A DNA stretch of 64,000 nucleotides from Coenobita brevimanus (Eukaryota > Arthropoda > Malacostraca > Decapoda > Coenobitidae), in assembly GCA_032717465.1 (NCBI GenBank), contig CM064632.1, positions 25,781,915 to 25,845,914 of the forward strand, given 5' to 3'. Positions 35,177 through 46,204 of the stretch are shown here, piece by piece. Numbering within the stretch: position 1 is the stretch's first letter; every line of letters starts with the position of its first letter. A model generated the notes under the pieces. That model was not told where the DNA came from and searched no databases. It was given only the letters and a program-made list of their open reading frames with translations. Both the position numbers and the translations under genes were made by a program.

Positions 35177-35967
35177 TGTTACATAGCCTATGATTTCATC
35201 ATCCTTTGTGTAATTTTAACGCACAGTATGCTGCATGTTTGACCATGAGCGTGTTCTGCCTCAGTCCCCCCCTTCTACCGTTATAGTAGAGTAAGTCGTC
35301 CTTTCTGTTGTTCAGTGCGGGATTTTCATCTCTATGTCCCCATGGCTTCATTTGCGCGTCCTTCTTACAAGTTGTATCAAGCTCTGCTGGCCTCTATATA
35401 ATGAGCTCAGTCTCTGCATCATTGCCACTTAGATCTGCTCCTCATTATGTTCACATCTCTGTCCTCCCCTGTACAGTTATTATTATTGTGAATTTCTCAG
35501 GAAGTCTCCAACCATCTAGTAGCTGTGTGATTTGAGTATAAGTGTTATTGTATTTTGTTCTTGTACTGTATGGCATAAGGTTAATTCTTAGGCCTGGAAA
35601 GTTTTTGTAAATTGTGTAGAATTCATTTTGTCAGCCAGTGGTAATAATAGTTTGTATCTGTAATTATTTATCTTGCATTAACTGAGCATTACCCAGTGTT
35701 TTTCATTTCATCAGGGCTCACTTAGATAAATTTACTCATGCTAATTTCGTGTTAATAGAGGCTATTGCAGTTAACCATATATTTAACCTGTTTTTGCCAT
35801 TACATGATCCTTATGAGTCCTGAATGTTTTGTTGTTAGTTTGAGCATTAAACTTTAACTTGTAATTTTACCTAACTCTTTTGTTTTGAACCTGGAACTTT
35901 ACGGGACAGTAGTGATTTTTTAGTATTCTCACTTAAAGTGTACATTATCTTACTCTGTTCCGTAACA
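35177..35967 (+). repeat. 5' LTR (791 bp)
   Basis: Begins TGTTACATAG and ends CCGTAACA, giving the inverted TGTTAC...GTAACA termini. A TATA box (TATATAA) is at 35,395-35,401, with an initiator-like TCATTG about 26 bases downstream at 35,419. About a dozen substitutions and one 2-base indel separate it from the 3' LTR (roughly 98% identity, by eye), which suggests a fairly recent insertion. Confidence 0.95.
35395..35424 (+). promoter_or_regulatory. LTR core promoter (TATA + Inr-like)
   Basis: TATATAA at 35,395-35,401 and TCATTG with its A at 35,421, a typical TATA-to-start spacing. Both are conserved in the 3' LTR. The start site is inferred. Confidence 0.5.
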
Positions 35968-35973
35968 TAAATT

Positions 35974-35990
35974 TGGCGACCTCGCCAGGA
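35974..35990 (+). other. Primer-binding site
   Basis: TGGCGACCTCGCCAGGA begins with TGG (complement of a tRNA 3' CCA) six bases after the LTR. The TGGCGAC start resembles tRNA-Arg-primed gypsy elements of arthropods. The tRNA identity is not verified. Confidence 0.7.
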
Positions 35991-36046
35991 TATTCAGGAT
36001 ATTATCATAAGGATATTGCTTGATATTTTGTGACTGTTACTTATTC

Positions 36047-38842
36047 ATGATGTCTACTATTACTACACTTGATGAAGCCAAAGATTTTTTGTCAAATGTG
36101 CAAACAGTGTGTGATATAGAAAACAGAACAAAGAATGAACTTAAGCTCGTTGCTTAACAATTGGGAATTGCTGTTCGCTCTCATCATTCTAAAGATCAAA
36201 TTGTTGACATGATTAATGAAAGCTTGTTTAATGTAACTCCTCCAAATGAGCAAACGCAGATTGAATTAGCTAAGTTACAGCTAGCCCTGCAGGAGGCTCG
36301 TGTGAAGGAAGCTGAATTTCAAGCATGTGCTAAGGAGGCTGATGTTAAGGAGGCAAATGCTCGTATTCAAGAGGCACAGGTACAGGCTCAGGCACAAATT
36401 GAACTTGCTAGGATTCAGGCAGACCATGAGTATCGCATGAAACAAGGTGGAACTGGATCATCTAGCTCTGATGATTTTGATGTGGCTAAAAATGTTAAAC
36501 TTGTCCCTCCTTTTAATGAATCTGATTTAACTAAGTATTTTCAGTTGTTTGAGGGGGTAGCTACAGGTTTTAATTGGCCCAAGGAGTATTGGCCAGTACT
36601 CCTTCAAACTGTTCTCACCGGTAAAGCTCAAGTAACTTATGCATCTTTGCCTCAGGATCAATCTGATAATTATGATGTAGTTAAGAGCTTGATTCTTAAG
36701 GCCTATGAGCTTGTTCCTGAAGCCTATAGAGTAAAATTTAGGACAACTTACAAGCAAGATAAGCAATCCCATGTTGAGTATGCAAAAATCAAAGAAGATC
36801 TGTTAGAGCAGTGGTTAAATTCTAAGAATGTGGATTATGATTTTGGTAAATTTAAGCAGATGATTTTGCTGGAGGACTTCAAGAGGTGTATTTATAAAGA
36901 TGTAAGCCTATATCTTCATGAGAAAAGAATAGATAATTTGTCTGATGCTGCAGTTTTAGCTGATGAATATGTTCTCACTCACAAGAGATATTCTAAAGAA
37001 AAAGGGAAAGCTGAGAGTAAGTACGTTGCCTCTACTCAGAGTACAGGTAACAGGAAAGAGAATAAAGGAGATGTTTCTCAGGAGGTAAATACCAGCTTCA
37101 CCTCTAGATTTCAGAAAAGTAAATGTACTTATTATAGTAAGCTTGGTCATACTACGGAGAAATGTTTCAGGAGACAGCGTGATGTGAACAAAAAGGAGTC
37201 TTTAAATATTCAGTCAATTGGTCTAGTGTCCACCCTTGAGAGTTCCCAGAATTCTTTAACTGAGTTAACTGAACCTGCTTTGAGGGGTAACTTAAATTCT
37301 CATGATGGAGCTCCTCTTTTGAGCAGTAACGTGGGTGACACTCTCAAGAGTTCATGTGCTAATTTCCTGTCTGATGGTTTTGTCAGTCCTCTGGACAGTA
37401 ATGACAGGAAATCAGTTAAAATATATCGTGACACAGGTGCTTGCCAATCCCTTATGCTGACCAGTGTTCTAGGCTCTAATGTTAATTCCTCTGATGAAAC
37501 TGTAATCTTACAAGGTGTAGGGAATAATTACTTCTCTGTCCCTCTGTGCAGAGTGAATTTAGAGTCTGGTTTTGTTAATGGTTCCGTTATGGTTGGGTTG
37601 GTTGAGACACTGCCAATGTCAGGTGTAACTTTCTTACTTGGAAATGATATTGGTGGAAGTCAAGTGTGTCCAGCTCCTCAGTTGTCTAGTGAGCCAGTGG
37701 CTGCGTCCCAGGATTGTGATGTCCCTGATGTGTTCCCTGCATGTGCTGTCACTAGGGCTAAGTCTAAAGTTACTGGTGATTTAGAGGATAATGATGATGA
37801 TGATGTTATCTTAGCTGACACTTTTCTTGTTAATTTGGACCACTCACCAGATGAGGCAGTACCCCGTAGTGTTGATAATTTGTCTCGTCAAGAGTTGGTT
37901 GAGTTGCAGGTTGCTGACCCTGAGTTGAAAGGTCTAGCTAACTCTGCTTACAGTGAAGAAGAGTCAGCCGGTGCTTCTACTTGTTATTATGTAAAGTCAG
38001 GAGTACTTATGAGGAAGTGGAGACCCCCAACAGCATCAGCCGACTGTGAATGGGAGGTTGTACATCCAGTTGTCATCCCTCGTGTTTGTAGGCAGGATAT
38101 CATTAGAGTGGCTCATGATTCCAGTTTGGCAGGACACCTTAGAGTGAGGAAGACTGTGGCCCGCATTTTGAAACACTTCTACTGGCCAGGTATCTTCAGG
38201 GATGTTTCCTGGTATTGTAAGTCTTGTCACACCTGTCAAGTTGTGGGGAAGTGTAATCAGACCGAAAAGGTTGCACCTCTAGTTCCCATTCCTCCTTTTG
38301 AGGCGCCTTTCACCCGTGTGTTGGTGGATATTGTGGGCCCTCTTCCTAAGACTTCTTCAGGATTTTCTTATGTGTTGACCCTGATTGATATGGCTACTCG
38401 TTATCCTGAAGCCATTCCACTTAGAAATATCTCGGCAAAGAACGTGGTTAAGGAAATGCTAGGGTTCTTCACAAAGTTTGGTCTGCCCAAGGAGGTACAG
38501 TCAGACCAGGGAAGTAATTTCATGTCGAATGTTTTCAAGCAGTCTCTGAAAGAGTTGGGCATCACCCAGATCACGTCTTCAGCTTACCATCCCCAGACCC
38601 AAGGAGCGTTGGAGAGATATCATCAAACACTCAAATCGATGCTCAAGAAATACTGTTTGGAACATCAGAAAGACTGGGATAAAGGTCTTCCATTCGTTGT
38701 GTTTGCCGCAAGAGAATCTCCAAATGAATCACTGGGCTTCTCACCTTTTGAACTACTGTTTGGCCATGAAGAGGACCCCTTAAGCTACTCAAGGAATGCT
38801 GGCTGTCGGAGGAAGATGACGTCAACCTGCTGGAGTATGTGA
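36047..38842 (+). CDS. Gag - protease - integrase ORF of Gmr1-type element
   Basis: In-frame ATG codons are at 36,047 and 36,050. A TAA at 36,155-36,157 interrupts after 36 codons, and the frame is then open from 36,158 to 38,842. Residues below count from 36,161. 30-90: Ala/Glu/Gln-rich coiled coil. About 110-285: capsid region with LLEDFKRCIYKDVSLYLHE, resembling the SCAN domain, which is thought to derive from Gmr1-like Gag. A zinc knuckle, CTYYSKLGHTTEKC, has Tyr where the second Cys is expected. D424: protease YRDTGA. Integrase: HDSSLAGH and CKSCHTC zinc finger, then D723 (VDIVGP), D782 (SDQGSNF) and E818 (GALERYH), giving D,D35E. Near 38,770 the frame is lost, so the last ~24 residues are out of register and the homology continues in the next ORF. 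The nonsense and frame change are likely decay or sequence errors. Confidence 0.93.
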
Positions 38843-40650
38843 TGAAGTTCAAAGAATGGCTGTCCACTGCTTTACAGCTGGCGAGAGAGAATTTAGGAGC
38901 TGCTCAGGAGAAGATGAAGACTTGGTATGATAAGAAGTCCAGGTTACGCCACTTTCAGCCAGGAGATCAAGTTTTGATTCTGCTACCAGTACATGGGCAA
39001 CCTCTTCAAGCCAAGTTTAGTGGTCCTTATTTCGTGGAGAAGAAACTCAGTGATGTCAACTATGTCATCGCCACACCAGATCGTAGAAAGAACAAGCAAC
39101 TATGTCACATCAACATGCTAAAGTTATATCACAGGCGGGATGAAAATAATCCAGTCTGCACTGTAGCTGTTCCACCCGAGTCTGCAAGTGAAGCTCTCCC
39201 ATGCAGTATGAGCCTGAGTGATAGTTTGGGGAAGAATCCTGATATCATGAATGATCTCCAGACTAAGCTTTCTCATCTACCTCCCGAGGAAAGGCAGGAG
39301 TTTTCGGCATTACTGCAGGAGTACCCGCAAGTGTTCCGTGCCACTCCAGGAAGAACTACTGTGTTGATGCATGATGTCGATGTTGGAGACGCAAAGCCAA
39401 TTAAACTGCCTCCTTACCGTGTGAACCCAGTGAAAGTTCCTCTCATCGAGAAGGAGCTTGGCTACCTGTTGGACCACATGATGATTGAGCCCTGTCAGAG
39501 CGAGTGGAGTTCTCCTGTCACTCTAGTCCCTAAGCCAGGTGGGTCACAGCGGCTTTGCATTGACTACAGACGTGTTAATCAGATAACCAAAACAGACACT
39601 TACCCTCTCCCTCGCGTGGAAGATTGCATAGACAAGATCGGAAAGGCTAGGTACATAAGTAAGTTTGATTTGTTAAAGGGATACTGGCAAGTACCTATGA
39701 CTGAACGTGCTATGGAGATCTCATGTTTTGTAACACTAGGAAAGACTTTTGCATGTTCTGTAATGCCATATGGCATGAAGAATGCACCAGCCACATTTCA
39801 GAAGCTCATGAATGTTGTAACAGAGGGTTTGGCAGGGTGTGTTGTTTATATTGATGATGTATTAATCTTCAGTGACAATTGGAAAGATCACCTATGCCAT
39901 GTTAGTAAATTTCTTGAGCGTTTGGTTCATGCTAATCTTGTAGCTAATTTATCAAAGTGTGAGTTTGGTCAAGCTAAAGTTCAGTACCTTGGGTACGTAA
40001 TTGGTGATGGACATGTTGCACCACCAGCAGCTAAGGTTCAGGTTATAAGTGATCTTCCCAGACCTAAAAGTAGGAAAGAGCTACAAAGATTTTTGGGAAT
40101 GGTAGGTTATTACAGGAGATTTGTTCTTAACTTTTCTATTCTTGTATCACCACTTACAGACCTACTGAAAAAGGGAGTTAAATTTGTCTGGACCGATAAC
40201 TGTGAATCCTCTTTCAACAAACTTAAAGCTATTCTATTAAGTCAGCCAGTGCTCGCTACTCCAAATTTTGCTAAGCCTTTTAAGATGGCTGTTGATGCAA
40301 GTGATACAGGAGCTGGGGCTGTTTTGCTGCAAGAGGATGATCAGGGTATTGAACATCCTGTATCTTATTACAGTAAGAAGTTCACTCCACCTCAAAAGAA
40401 CTACTCAACTATTGAGAAAGAGCTTTTGGCCTTGATTTTGGGTTTACAGCATTTTTCATTTTATTTGTGTTCTGGTTTTGACCCCATAGTCATTTATACC
40501 GATCATAACCCACTGAAATTCCTTAGTAAGTTTGAAGATAAAAATCAGAGATTGGCAAGATGGAGTCTACTTCTTCAGGAGTATTCATTAGACATACAAC
40601 ATGTCAAGGGGAAAGAAAATGTTATTGCAGATTGTTTATCTAGACTTTAG
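38842..40650 (+). CDS. Integrase tail - reverse transcriptase - RNase H ORF
   Basis: Overlaps the previous frame; its first ATG is at 38,842. Residues count from 38,839. 1-110 is the integrase C-terminus (HFQPGDQVLILLP, AKFSGPYFVEKKL, a GPY/F-type module), so the polyprotein was originally continuous. About 190-360: RT with SSPVTLVPKPGG, CIDYRRVN, SKFDLLKGYWQVPM and the catalytic YIDD at 337-340. About 470-600: RNase H with D486 (AVDASDTGAGA), EKELLAL, IYTDHNPL and IADCLSRL, the four acidic positions expected. It is open to the end with no stop. A separate start here is unlikely to be the native arrangement. Confidence 0.94.
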   Translation: MKFKEWLSTALQLARENLGAAQEKMKTWYDKKSRLRHFQPGDQVLILLPVHGQPLQAKFSGPYFVEKKLSDVNYVIATPDRRKNKQLCHINMLKLYHRRDENNPVCTVAVPPESASEALPCSMSLSDSLGKNPDIMNDLQTKLSHLPPEERQEFSALLQEYPQVFRATPGRTTVLMHDVDVGDAKPIKLPPYRVNPVKVPLIEKELGYLLDHMMIEPCQSEWSSPVTLVPKPGGSQRLCIDYRRVNQITKTDTYPLPRVEDCIDKIGKARYISKFDLLKGYWQVPMTERAMEISCFVTLGKTFACSVMPYGMKNAPATFQKLMNVVTEGLAGCVVYIDDVLIFSDNWKDHLCHVSKFLERLVHANLVANLSKCEFGQAKVQYLGYVIGDGHVAPPAAKVQVISDLPRPKSRKELQRFLGMVGYYRRFVLNFSILVSPLTDLLKKGVKFVWTDNCESSFNKLKAILLSQPVLATPNFAKPFKMAVDASDTGAGAVLLQEDDQGIEHPVSYYSKKFTPPQKNYSTIEKELLALILGLQHFSFYLCSGFDPIVIYTDHNPLKFLSKFEDKNQRLARWSLLLQEYSLDIQHVKGKENVIADCLSRL

Positions 40651-40701
40651 ACAGATTGTTTTAGAGTAATAAGAAATTTTCTTTGTAAATTTCTTTTTCT
40701 T

Positions 40702-40711
40702 TGTGGGGAGG
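40702..40711 (+). other. Polypurine tract
   Basis: TGTGGGGAGG directly before the TGTTACA of the 3' LTR, the expected site of plus-strand priming. Confidence 0.8.
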
Positions 40712-41500
40712 TGTTACATAGCCTATGATTTCATCATCCTTTGTGTAATTTTAACGCACAGTATGCTGCATGTTTGATCACGAGCGTGTTCTGCCTCAGC
40801 CCCCCCCTTCTACCGTTATAGTAGAGTAAGTCGTCCTTTCTGTTGTTCAGTGCGGGATTTTCATCTCTTTGTCCCCATGGCTTCATTTGCGCGTCCTTCT
40901 TACAAGTTGTATCAAGCTCTGCTGGCCCCTATATAATGAGCTCAGTCTCTGCATCATTGCCACTTAGATCTGCTCCTCATTTTGTTCACATCTCTGTCCT
41001 CCCCTGTAGTTATTATTATTGTGAATTTCTCAGGAAGTCTCCAACCATCTAGCAGCTGTGTGATTTGAGTATAAGTGTTATTGTATTTTGTTCTTGTACT
41101 GTATAGCATAAGGTTAATTCTTAGGCCTGGAAAGTTTTTGTAAATTGTGTAGAATTCATTTTGTCAGCCAGTGGTAATAATAGTTTGTATCTGTAATTAT
41201 TTATCTTGCATTAACTGAGCATTACCCAGTGTTTTTCATTTCATCAGGGCTGACTTAGATAAATTTACTCATGCTAATTTCGTGTTAATAGAGGCTATTG
41301 CAGTTAACCATATATTTAACCTGTTTTTGCCATTACATTATCCTTATGAGTCCTGAATGTTTTGTTGTTAGTTTGAGCATTAAACTTTAACTTGTAATTT
41401 TACCTAACTCTTTTGTTTTGAACCTGGAACTTTACGGGACAGTAGTGATTTTTTAGTATTCTCACTTAAAGTGTACATTATCTTTCTCTGTTCCGTAACA
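40712..41500 (+). repeat. 3' LTR (789 bp)
   Basis: Same TGTTACATAG...GTAACA limits as the 5' LTR. Differences include GATCACGAGC against GACCATGAGC and loss of AC in GTACAGTTATT. Confidence 0.95.
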
Positions 41501-41520
41501 GTAGTAATAGCAGTAGTAGT

Positions 41521-41523
<3 letters not shown>

Positions 41524-41561
<38 letters not shown>

Positions 41562-41625
41562 CGTGCGTGCGTGCGTGTGTGCGTGCGTGCTTGCGTGTGT
41601 GTGTGCTTGCGTGTGCGCGCGCCTA
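41524..41625. repeat. (GT)n with GTGC/GCGC interruptions
   Basis: Pure GT to about 41,560, then TGCG and TTGC variants. Confidence 0.95.
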
Positions 41626-41670
41626 ATCTTAGTCCAGGGAAACACAAGTACACACATTAATTGTCACCTC

Positions 41671-41782
41671 CAGGCTATTCTATTAAGTAAAGCAGAATTT
41701 TAAAGCCGTAGGGGGTTAGATATAGCATTCATTAACCCTGCCACTGCTGGGGTGCTGTCCTTGCTTATTAAAATCGTCGGGT
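41671..41782. repeat. CCAGACGATTTTATT-family element, ~112 bp, inverted ends
   Basis: A left end, CCAGGCTATTCTATTAAG, and a right end, TTATTAAAATCGTCGGGTGG, are inverted relative to each other. The interior has GGGGGTTAGATATAGCATTC and ATTAACCCT, also found at 42.1 and 47.4 kb. Confidence 0.55.
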
Positions 41783-42090
41783 GGGAAGAAAAATGAATGA
41801 TAACACTTCGGTTCTCGCCAGTATCTTTCTTTTTATAACATCTATGTCCGCGATTCGATGTGCATTCGATGAGCAACGATTGTGTGTAAATAGCGAACAG
41901 TGTAAGCCTTTATTACACGCCAGTACGAGGGCATTTATCAGCAACGAGTGTGTGTAAATAACTAACAACGTAAACCTGTATACACGTCAGTGTGAATGTT
42001 ATTATCAACAAGGTGTGTGTGTAAATAGCTAATAATTTAAACCTTTATACACTGAACCTTACATACACACATTCATTCCTTTTGTTACCA
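41783..42090. repeat. Diverged ~60-bp direct repeats (AGCAACGATTGTGTGTAAATAG)
   Basis: GTGTGTAAATAGCgAACAgTGTAAgCCTtTA appears about 3 times (near 41,880, 41,950 and 42,012), each with CACGccAGTacGA-like following words. Probably an old minisatellite. No coding signal. Confidence 0.6.
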
Positions 42091-42321
42091 CCAGACGGTT
42101 TTACTAAGCTCAGGGAAACTCCCATTTTTTTAATTATAAGGGTTAGTTAAAGCATTCACATACCCTCTCATCATCGGAATAACTCGTATATTATTCCAGC
42201 TAACACCAGACGATTTTCATCGGCTAGGAATGAGTCGTAGGAGCCTGAGAGTTGATATGTCATTCTTAACTTCGTGCACAGAATAATTCCAGTATTCTGT
42301 CAACAAAAGGCGATTTTATGC

Positions 42322-42324
<3 letters not shown>
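42091..42324 (+). repeat. CCAGACGATTTTATT-family units in tandem
   Basis: Starts at 42,091 (CCAGACGGTTTTACTAAGC), about 42,206 (CCAGACGATTTTCATCGGC) and about 42,306 (AAGGCGATTTTATGCATC) give units of about 115 and 100 bp. Each has a diverged GTTAAagCATTCAcaTACCCt-like middle. Confidence 0.6.
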
Positions 42325-42388
<64 letters not shown>

Positions 42389-42445
42389 ACCCCCTTCGCT
42401 ACGGTACTATGATGCATTCCAACCTTAAAATGTAATGGTCTGGCT

Positions 42446-42496
<51 letters not shown>

Positions 42497-42553
42497 ACCC
42501 CCTTCACTACGGTACTATGATGCATTCCAAACTTAAAATGTAATGGTCTGGCT

Positions 42554-42610
<57 letters not shown>

Positions 42611-42666
42611 ACCCCCTTCACTACGTACTATGATGCATTCCAAACTTAAAATGTAATGGTCTGGCT

Positions 42667-42725
<59 letters not shown>

Positions 42726-42782
42726 ACCCCCTTCACTACGGTACTATGATGCATTCCAAACTTAAAATGTAATGGTCTGGCT

Positions 42783-42829
<47 letters not shown>

Positions 42830-42886
42830 ACCCCCTTCACTACGGTACTATGATGCATTCCAAACTTAAAATGTAATGGTCTGGCT

Positions 42887-42939
<53 letters not shown>

Positions 42940-42996
42940 ACCCCCTTCACTACGGTACTATGATGCATTCCAAACTTAAAATGTAATGGTCTGGCT

Positions 42997-43033
<37 letters not shown>

Positions 43034-43090
43034 ACCCCCTTCACTACGGTACTATGATGCATTCCAAACTTAAAATGTAATGGTCTGGCT

Positions 43091-43133
<43 letters not shown>

Positions 43134-43190
43134 ACCCCCTTCACTACGGTACTATGATGCATTCCAAACTTAAAATGTAATGGTCTGGCT

Positions 43191-43241
<51 letters not shown>

Positions 43242-43381
43242 ACCCCTTCACTACGGTACTATGATGCATTCCAAACTTAAAATGTAATGGTCTGGCTGTA
43301 AAAGAGAGAGAGAGAGAGAGAGAGAGACCCTTCACTACGGTACTATGATGCATTCCAAACTTAAAATGTAATGGTCTGGCT

Positions 43382-43430
<49 letters not shown>

Positions 43431-43487
43431 ACCCCCTTCACTACGGTACTATGATGCATTCCAAACTTAAAATGTAATGGTCTGGCT

Positions 43488-43533
<46 letters not shown>

Positions 43534-43585
43534 CAACACTACGGTACTATGATGCATTCCAAACTTAAAATGTAATGGTCTGGCT

Positions 43586-43636
<51 letters not shown>

Positions 43637-43693
43637 ACCCCCTTCACTACGGTACTATGATGCATTCCAAACTTAAAATGTAATGGTCTGGCT

Positions 43694-43732
<39 letters not shown>

Positions 43733-43789
43733 ACCCCCTTCACTACGGTACTATGATGCATTCCAAACTTAAAATGTAATGGTCTGGCT

Positions 43790-43826
<37 letters not shown>

Positions 43827-44064
43827 TTACCCCCTTCACTACGGTACTATGATGCATTCCAAACTTAAAATGTAATGGTCTGGCTGTAAAAGAGAGAGAG
43901 AGAGAGAGAGTGTTACCCCCTTCACTACGGTACTATGATGCATTCCAAACTTAAAATGTAATGGTCTGGCTGTAAAAGAGAGAGAGAGAGAGAGTGTGTT
44001 ACCCCCTTCACTACGGTACTATGATGCATTCCAAACTTAAAATGTAATGGTCTGGCTGTAAAAA
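42325..44064. repeat. 17-unit hybrid minisatellite: 64-bp block + (AG)n
   Basis: A nearly invariant ~64-bp block (TTACCCCCTTCACTACGG ... GGTCTGGCTGTAAA) alternates with (AG)n spacers of roughly 16-60 bp. I count 17 occurrences of GGTCTGGCTGTAAAA. The first unit differs at a few bases (AACCTTAAAATG, CTTCGCTACGG), and the last three have GTGTTA at the spacer junction. The near-identity of blocks points to recent amplification or gene conversion. Frames across it are translated repeats. Confidence 0.95.
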
Positions 44065-44065
44065 G

Positions 44066-45928
44066 ATTGATATGAATCACCACATTTCCCGCGTCTTATC
44101 TGTCTATATATCAGTATCATTCCACATTAGATTCGCTGCAGGACTGAACCTTCTCGGAGGAAGAGTGGCTGCCAGAAATGACCTTTTCTCATGACGGCTA
44201 AGGACGAAAGGGAAAGAGGTGTCTGTATGAAGAAAGGTGTATGTTGGAGTAGGATTGTTGTACTGGCTACAGAGTGTATTGAGGCCAGTTAAGTCATCGG
44301 TAAAATTGACAGGGAGCGATTATACGGCATGGGAAAGGACACTACTAGCACCCACTTTAAATGCCCGACACGATTTAGGCTCGAACCCTGGCTTATGTCC
44401 CGTATCGTAATTAGGTCCACAATGGACCTAATGAATATAACTCTGTATATAATCTTAATACACATACGCCTACCGGGCTCACTTGTCCACGTGTCAGTTT
44501 TTAATTAGACTCATTTAATATGTGGGTGAAGCGTGTCATAATTATTAAGTGTGGTGTATTAGTGAGTTACTGGCGTGGTATTATTACCTCATTAGTCCCG
44601 GGATTTACTAGCGCCGGTGCCGTGTGTGGCCCAAATGGCTTACACTGATTATCACGTTAATAAGTCTGGTGTCTCTTTGTAAGTGAGCTTAGGATGGAAG
44701 TGTAAAGTAGGACACAGGTATGTACTGAGGAAGTAGGCTAACTTTAATTTTTCGGTAAAGAAGTGTGAAAGATAAAATATATCTATATCTGTATATGTGT
44801 CTGTCTGTCTGTCTGTATGTATGTGTAGGTGTGTATGGGTGTATGTACAGGTGTGTATTTATGTATGTATAGGTGTGCATGTGTGTATGTATAAGTGTGT
44901 ATGTATGTATGTATAGGTGTGTATGTATGTATGTATAGGTGTGTCTGTAGGTATAGATGTGTATGTATGTATGTATTGGTTGTAACCTATGTATGTATGT
45001 ATAGGTGTGTATGTATGTATATTTAGTGTGTATATGTATGTATGTATGTGTGTATGTATATCCAGTCCTATTATAATCCCACGAGGAGCGTGGGGGAGGG
45101 GGGGGGACTTAAGCTACTTAGGCCCAACATTTAGGCGAGTGACCAGTTGCTAATCCCTGAGTGGGAGTAAGTGGTCAGTAATGCCAACCAACCCTCAGAT
45201 GTCAGTCCTTTAAACCATCATGCCTCCATTTGGTTATATGGTTACATGACACACAATGAAATGTCTACTGGGATTTATTTTAAGTGGATTAGGGAATTTC
45301 GTAGCAATTTCCTCCTCACGAATTAATATTATACATCTTGGTATCCCCGTGGGTGTTAATGAGGTAAACTGTCATAATCCTTAGCGTCTTTTCTTTACTG
45401 ATTTACAGCACATAGCACCCATATCCTCTTGTAATCTGTGTTTTTATTAAAACTCGATTAACATACATGTGTGACATGCTAAACAAATCGCCTAGGAGAA
45501 GGTGTTACGAAGCCAATTATGACTAAGAATAGGATGACCGAGCCAACTAATTCCTAAATTGTTTTCCAAGTCACCGGAAATGAAGTTATAAGATTCTACA
45601 CCTGAAAATGTGGCACGTGTTGGAGCGAGCAAGCGTGTTTATGTTCCAGTCTTAGCTTTGCAAACCTGTCCATCGCTGCACCGTAGCTTTTATAATTTTC
45701 GATATAATCCTGTTTGGTGCTCAGTTTGGTTTTTTGGGCTGGGAGGGTAGGTTTCAGCAATATGGTGTTGAATTTTGAGTCAAGCCACCAAAGCATCACC
45801 TACTCGTATTACTTTCTCTTAAGCTTTACAACAGTGTGCGTAGGTCCGCTGTAGGGTTAACAGTGCCCAAGATAATTTAGTTTTGGTGCTCAGCGTTATT
45901 ATATTATTTTTATTATTATTATTATTGC

Positions 45929-45968
<40 letters not shown>

Positions 45969-45974
45969 TTATTG

Positions 45975-46019
<45 letters not shown>

Positions 46020-46204
46020 CATAAGATGCAAGAGAAAAGAAAATTTGTATAAAGGCCTTCCCAATGAAAACTAAACAAAAAGGAGCAAAAATCAAGACCC
46101 ACTCATTTCTGCATACGTGGACACACTGGGTTTTAAAGACTTGGAGGGCATAAGCAGAGAGAAATGCGGATTGAGGAAGACATTCCCTAATTGACTATAC
46201 CTGT
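44066..46204. other. Intergenic DNA with (GTAT)n and (ATT)n
   Basis: A perfect 10-bp-arm hairpin ATTAGGTCCA/TGGACCTAAT at about 44,410-44,432. GGTTCGAGCC on the minus strand near 44,380 resembles a tRNA B box. GTATGTATGTATAGGTGT words fill about 44,776-45,060, and (ATT)n about 45,897-46,020. No gene recognised. Confidence 0.6.
45481..45531 (+). repeat. Fold-back family arm, diverged
   Basis: AAACAAATCGCCTAGGAGAAGG, then TGTTACGAAGCC and CTAAGAATAGG. Weaker than the 33.9-kb arm. Confidence 0.5.

Larger units (their letters stand above)
35177..41500 (+). mobile_element. Gmr1-type Ty3/gypsy LTR retrotransposon, near intact
   Basis: A 6.3-kb element with two LTRs, primer-binding site, Gag, aspartic protease, integrase, reverse transcriptase, RNase H and a polypurine tract. 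Integrase lies before RT, the order of Ty1/copia, while the sequence motifs (YIDD, GPYF-type integrase tail) are Ty3/gypsy. Among described Ty3/gypsy-like groups I know, this order is the mark of Gmr1. A GTAG repeat on both sides (35,173-35,176 and 41,501-41,504) is a plausible target duplication, though ambiguous because the target is a (TAG)n array. Lesions: one early stop, one frame change and one lost zinc-knuckle Cys. It has no envelope gene. Confidence 0.93.

Noticed and set aside
38764..38842. Programmed frameshift between the two retroelement ORFs
   Set aside because: Homology to the integrase runs through the frame change in mid-domain, and I see no clear slippery site or following structure. 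A simple indel explains it better.
40650..40711. Third (envelope) gene in the LTR element
   Set aside because: Only about 50 bases separate the RNase H stop from the polypurine tract.
42325..44064. CRISPR-like regular repeat and spacer pattern
   Set aside because: The 'spacers' are all (AG)n and the repeat is 64 bp in eukaryotic DNA with no cas genes. It is a minisatellite.
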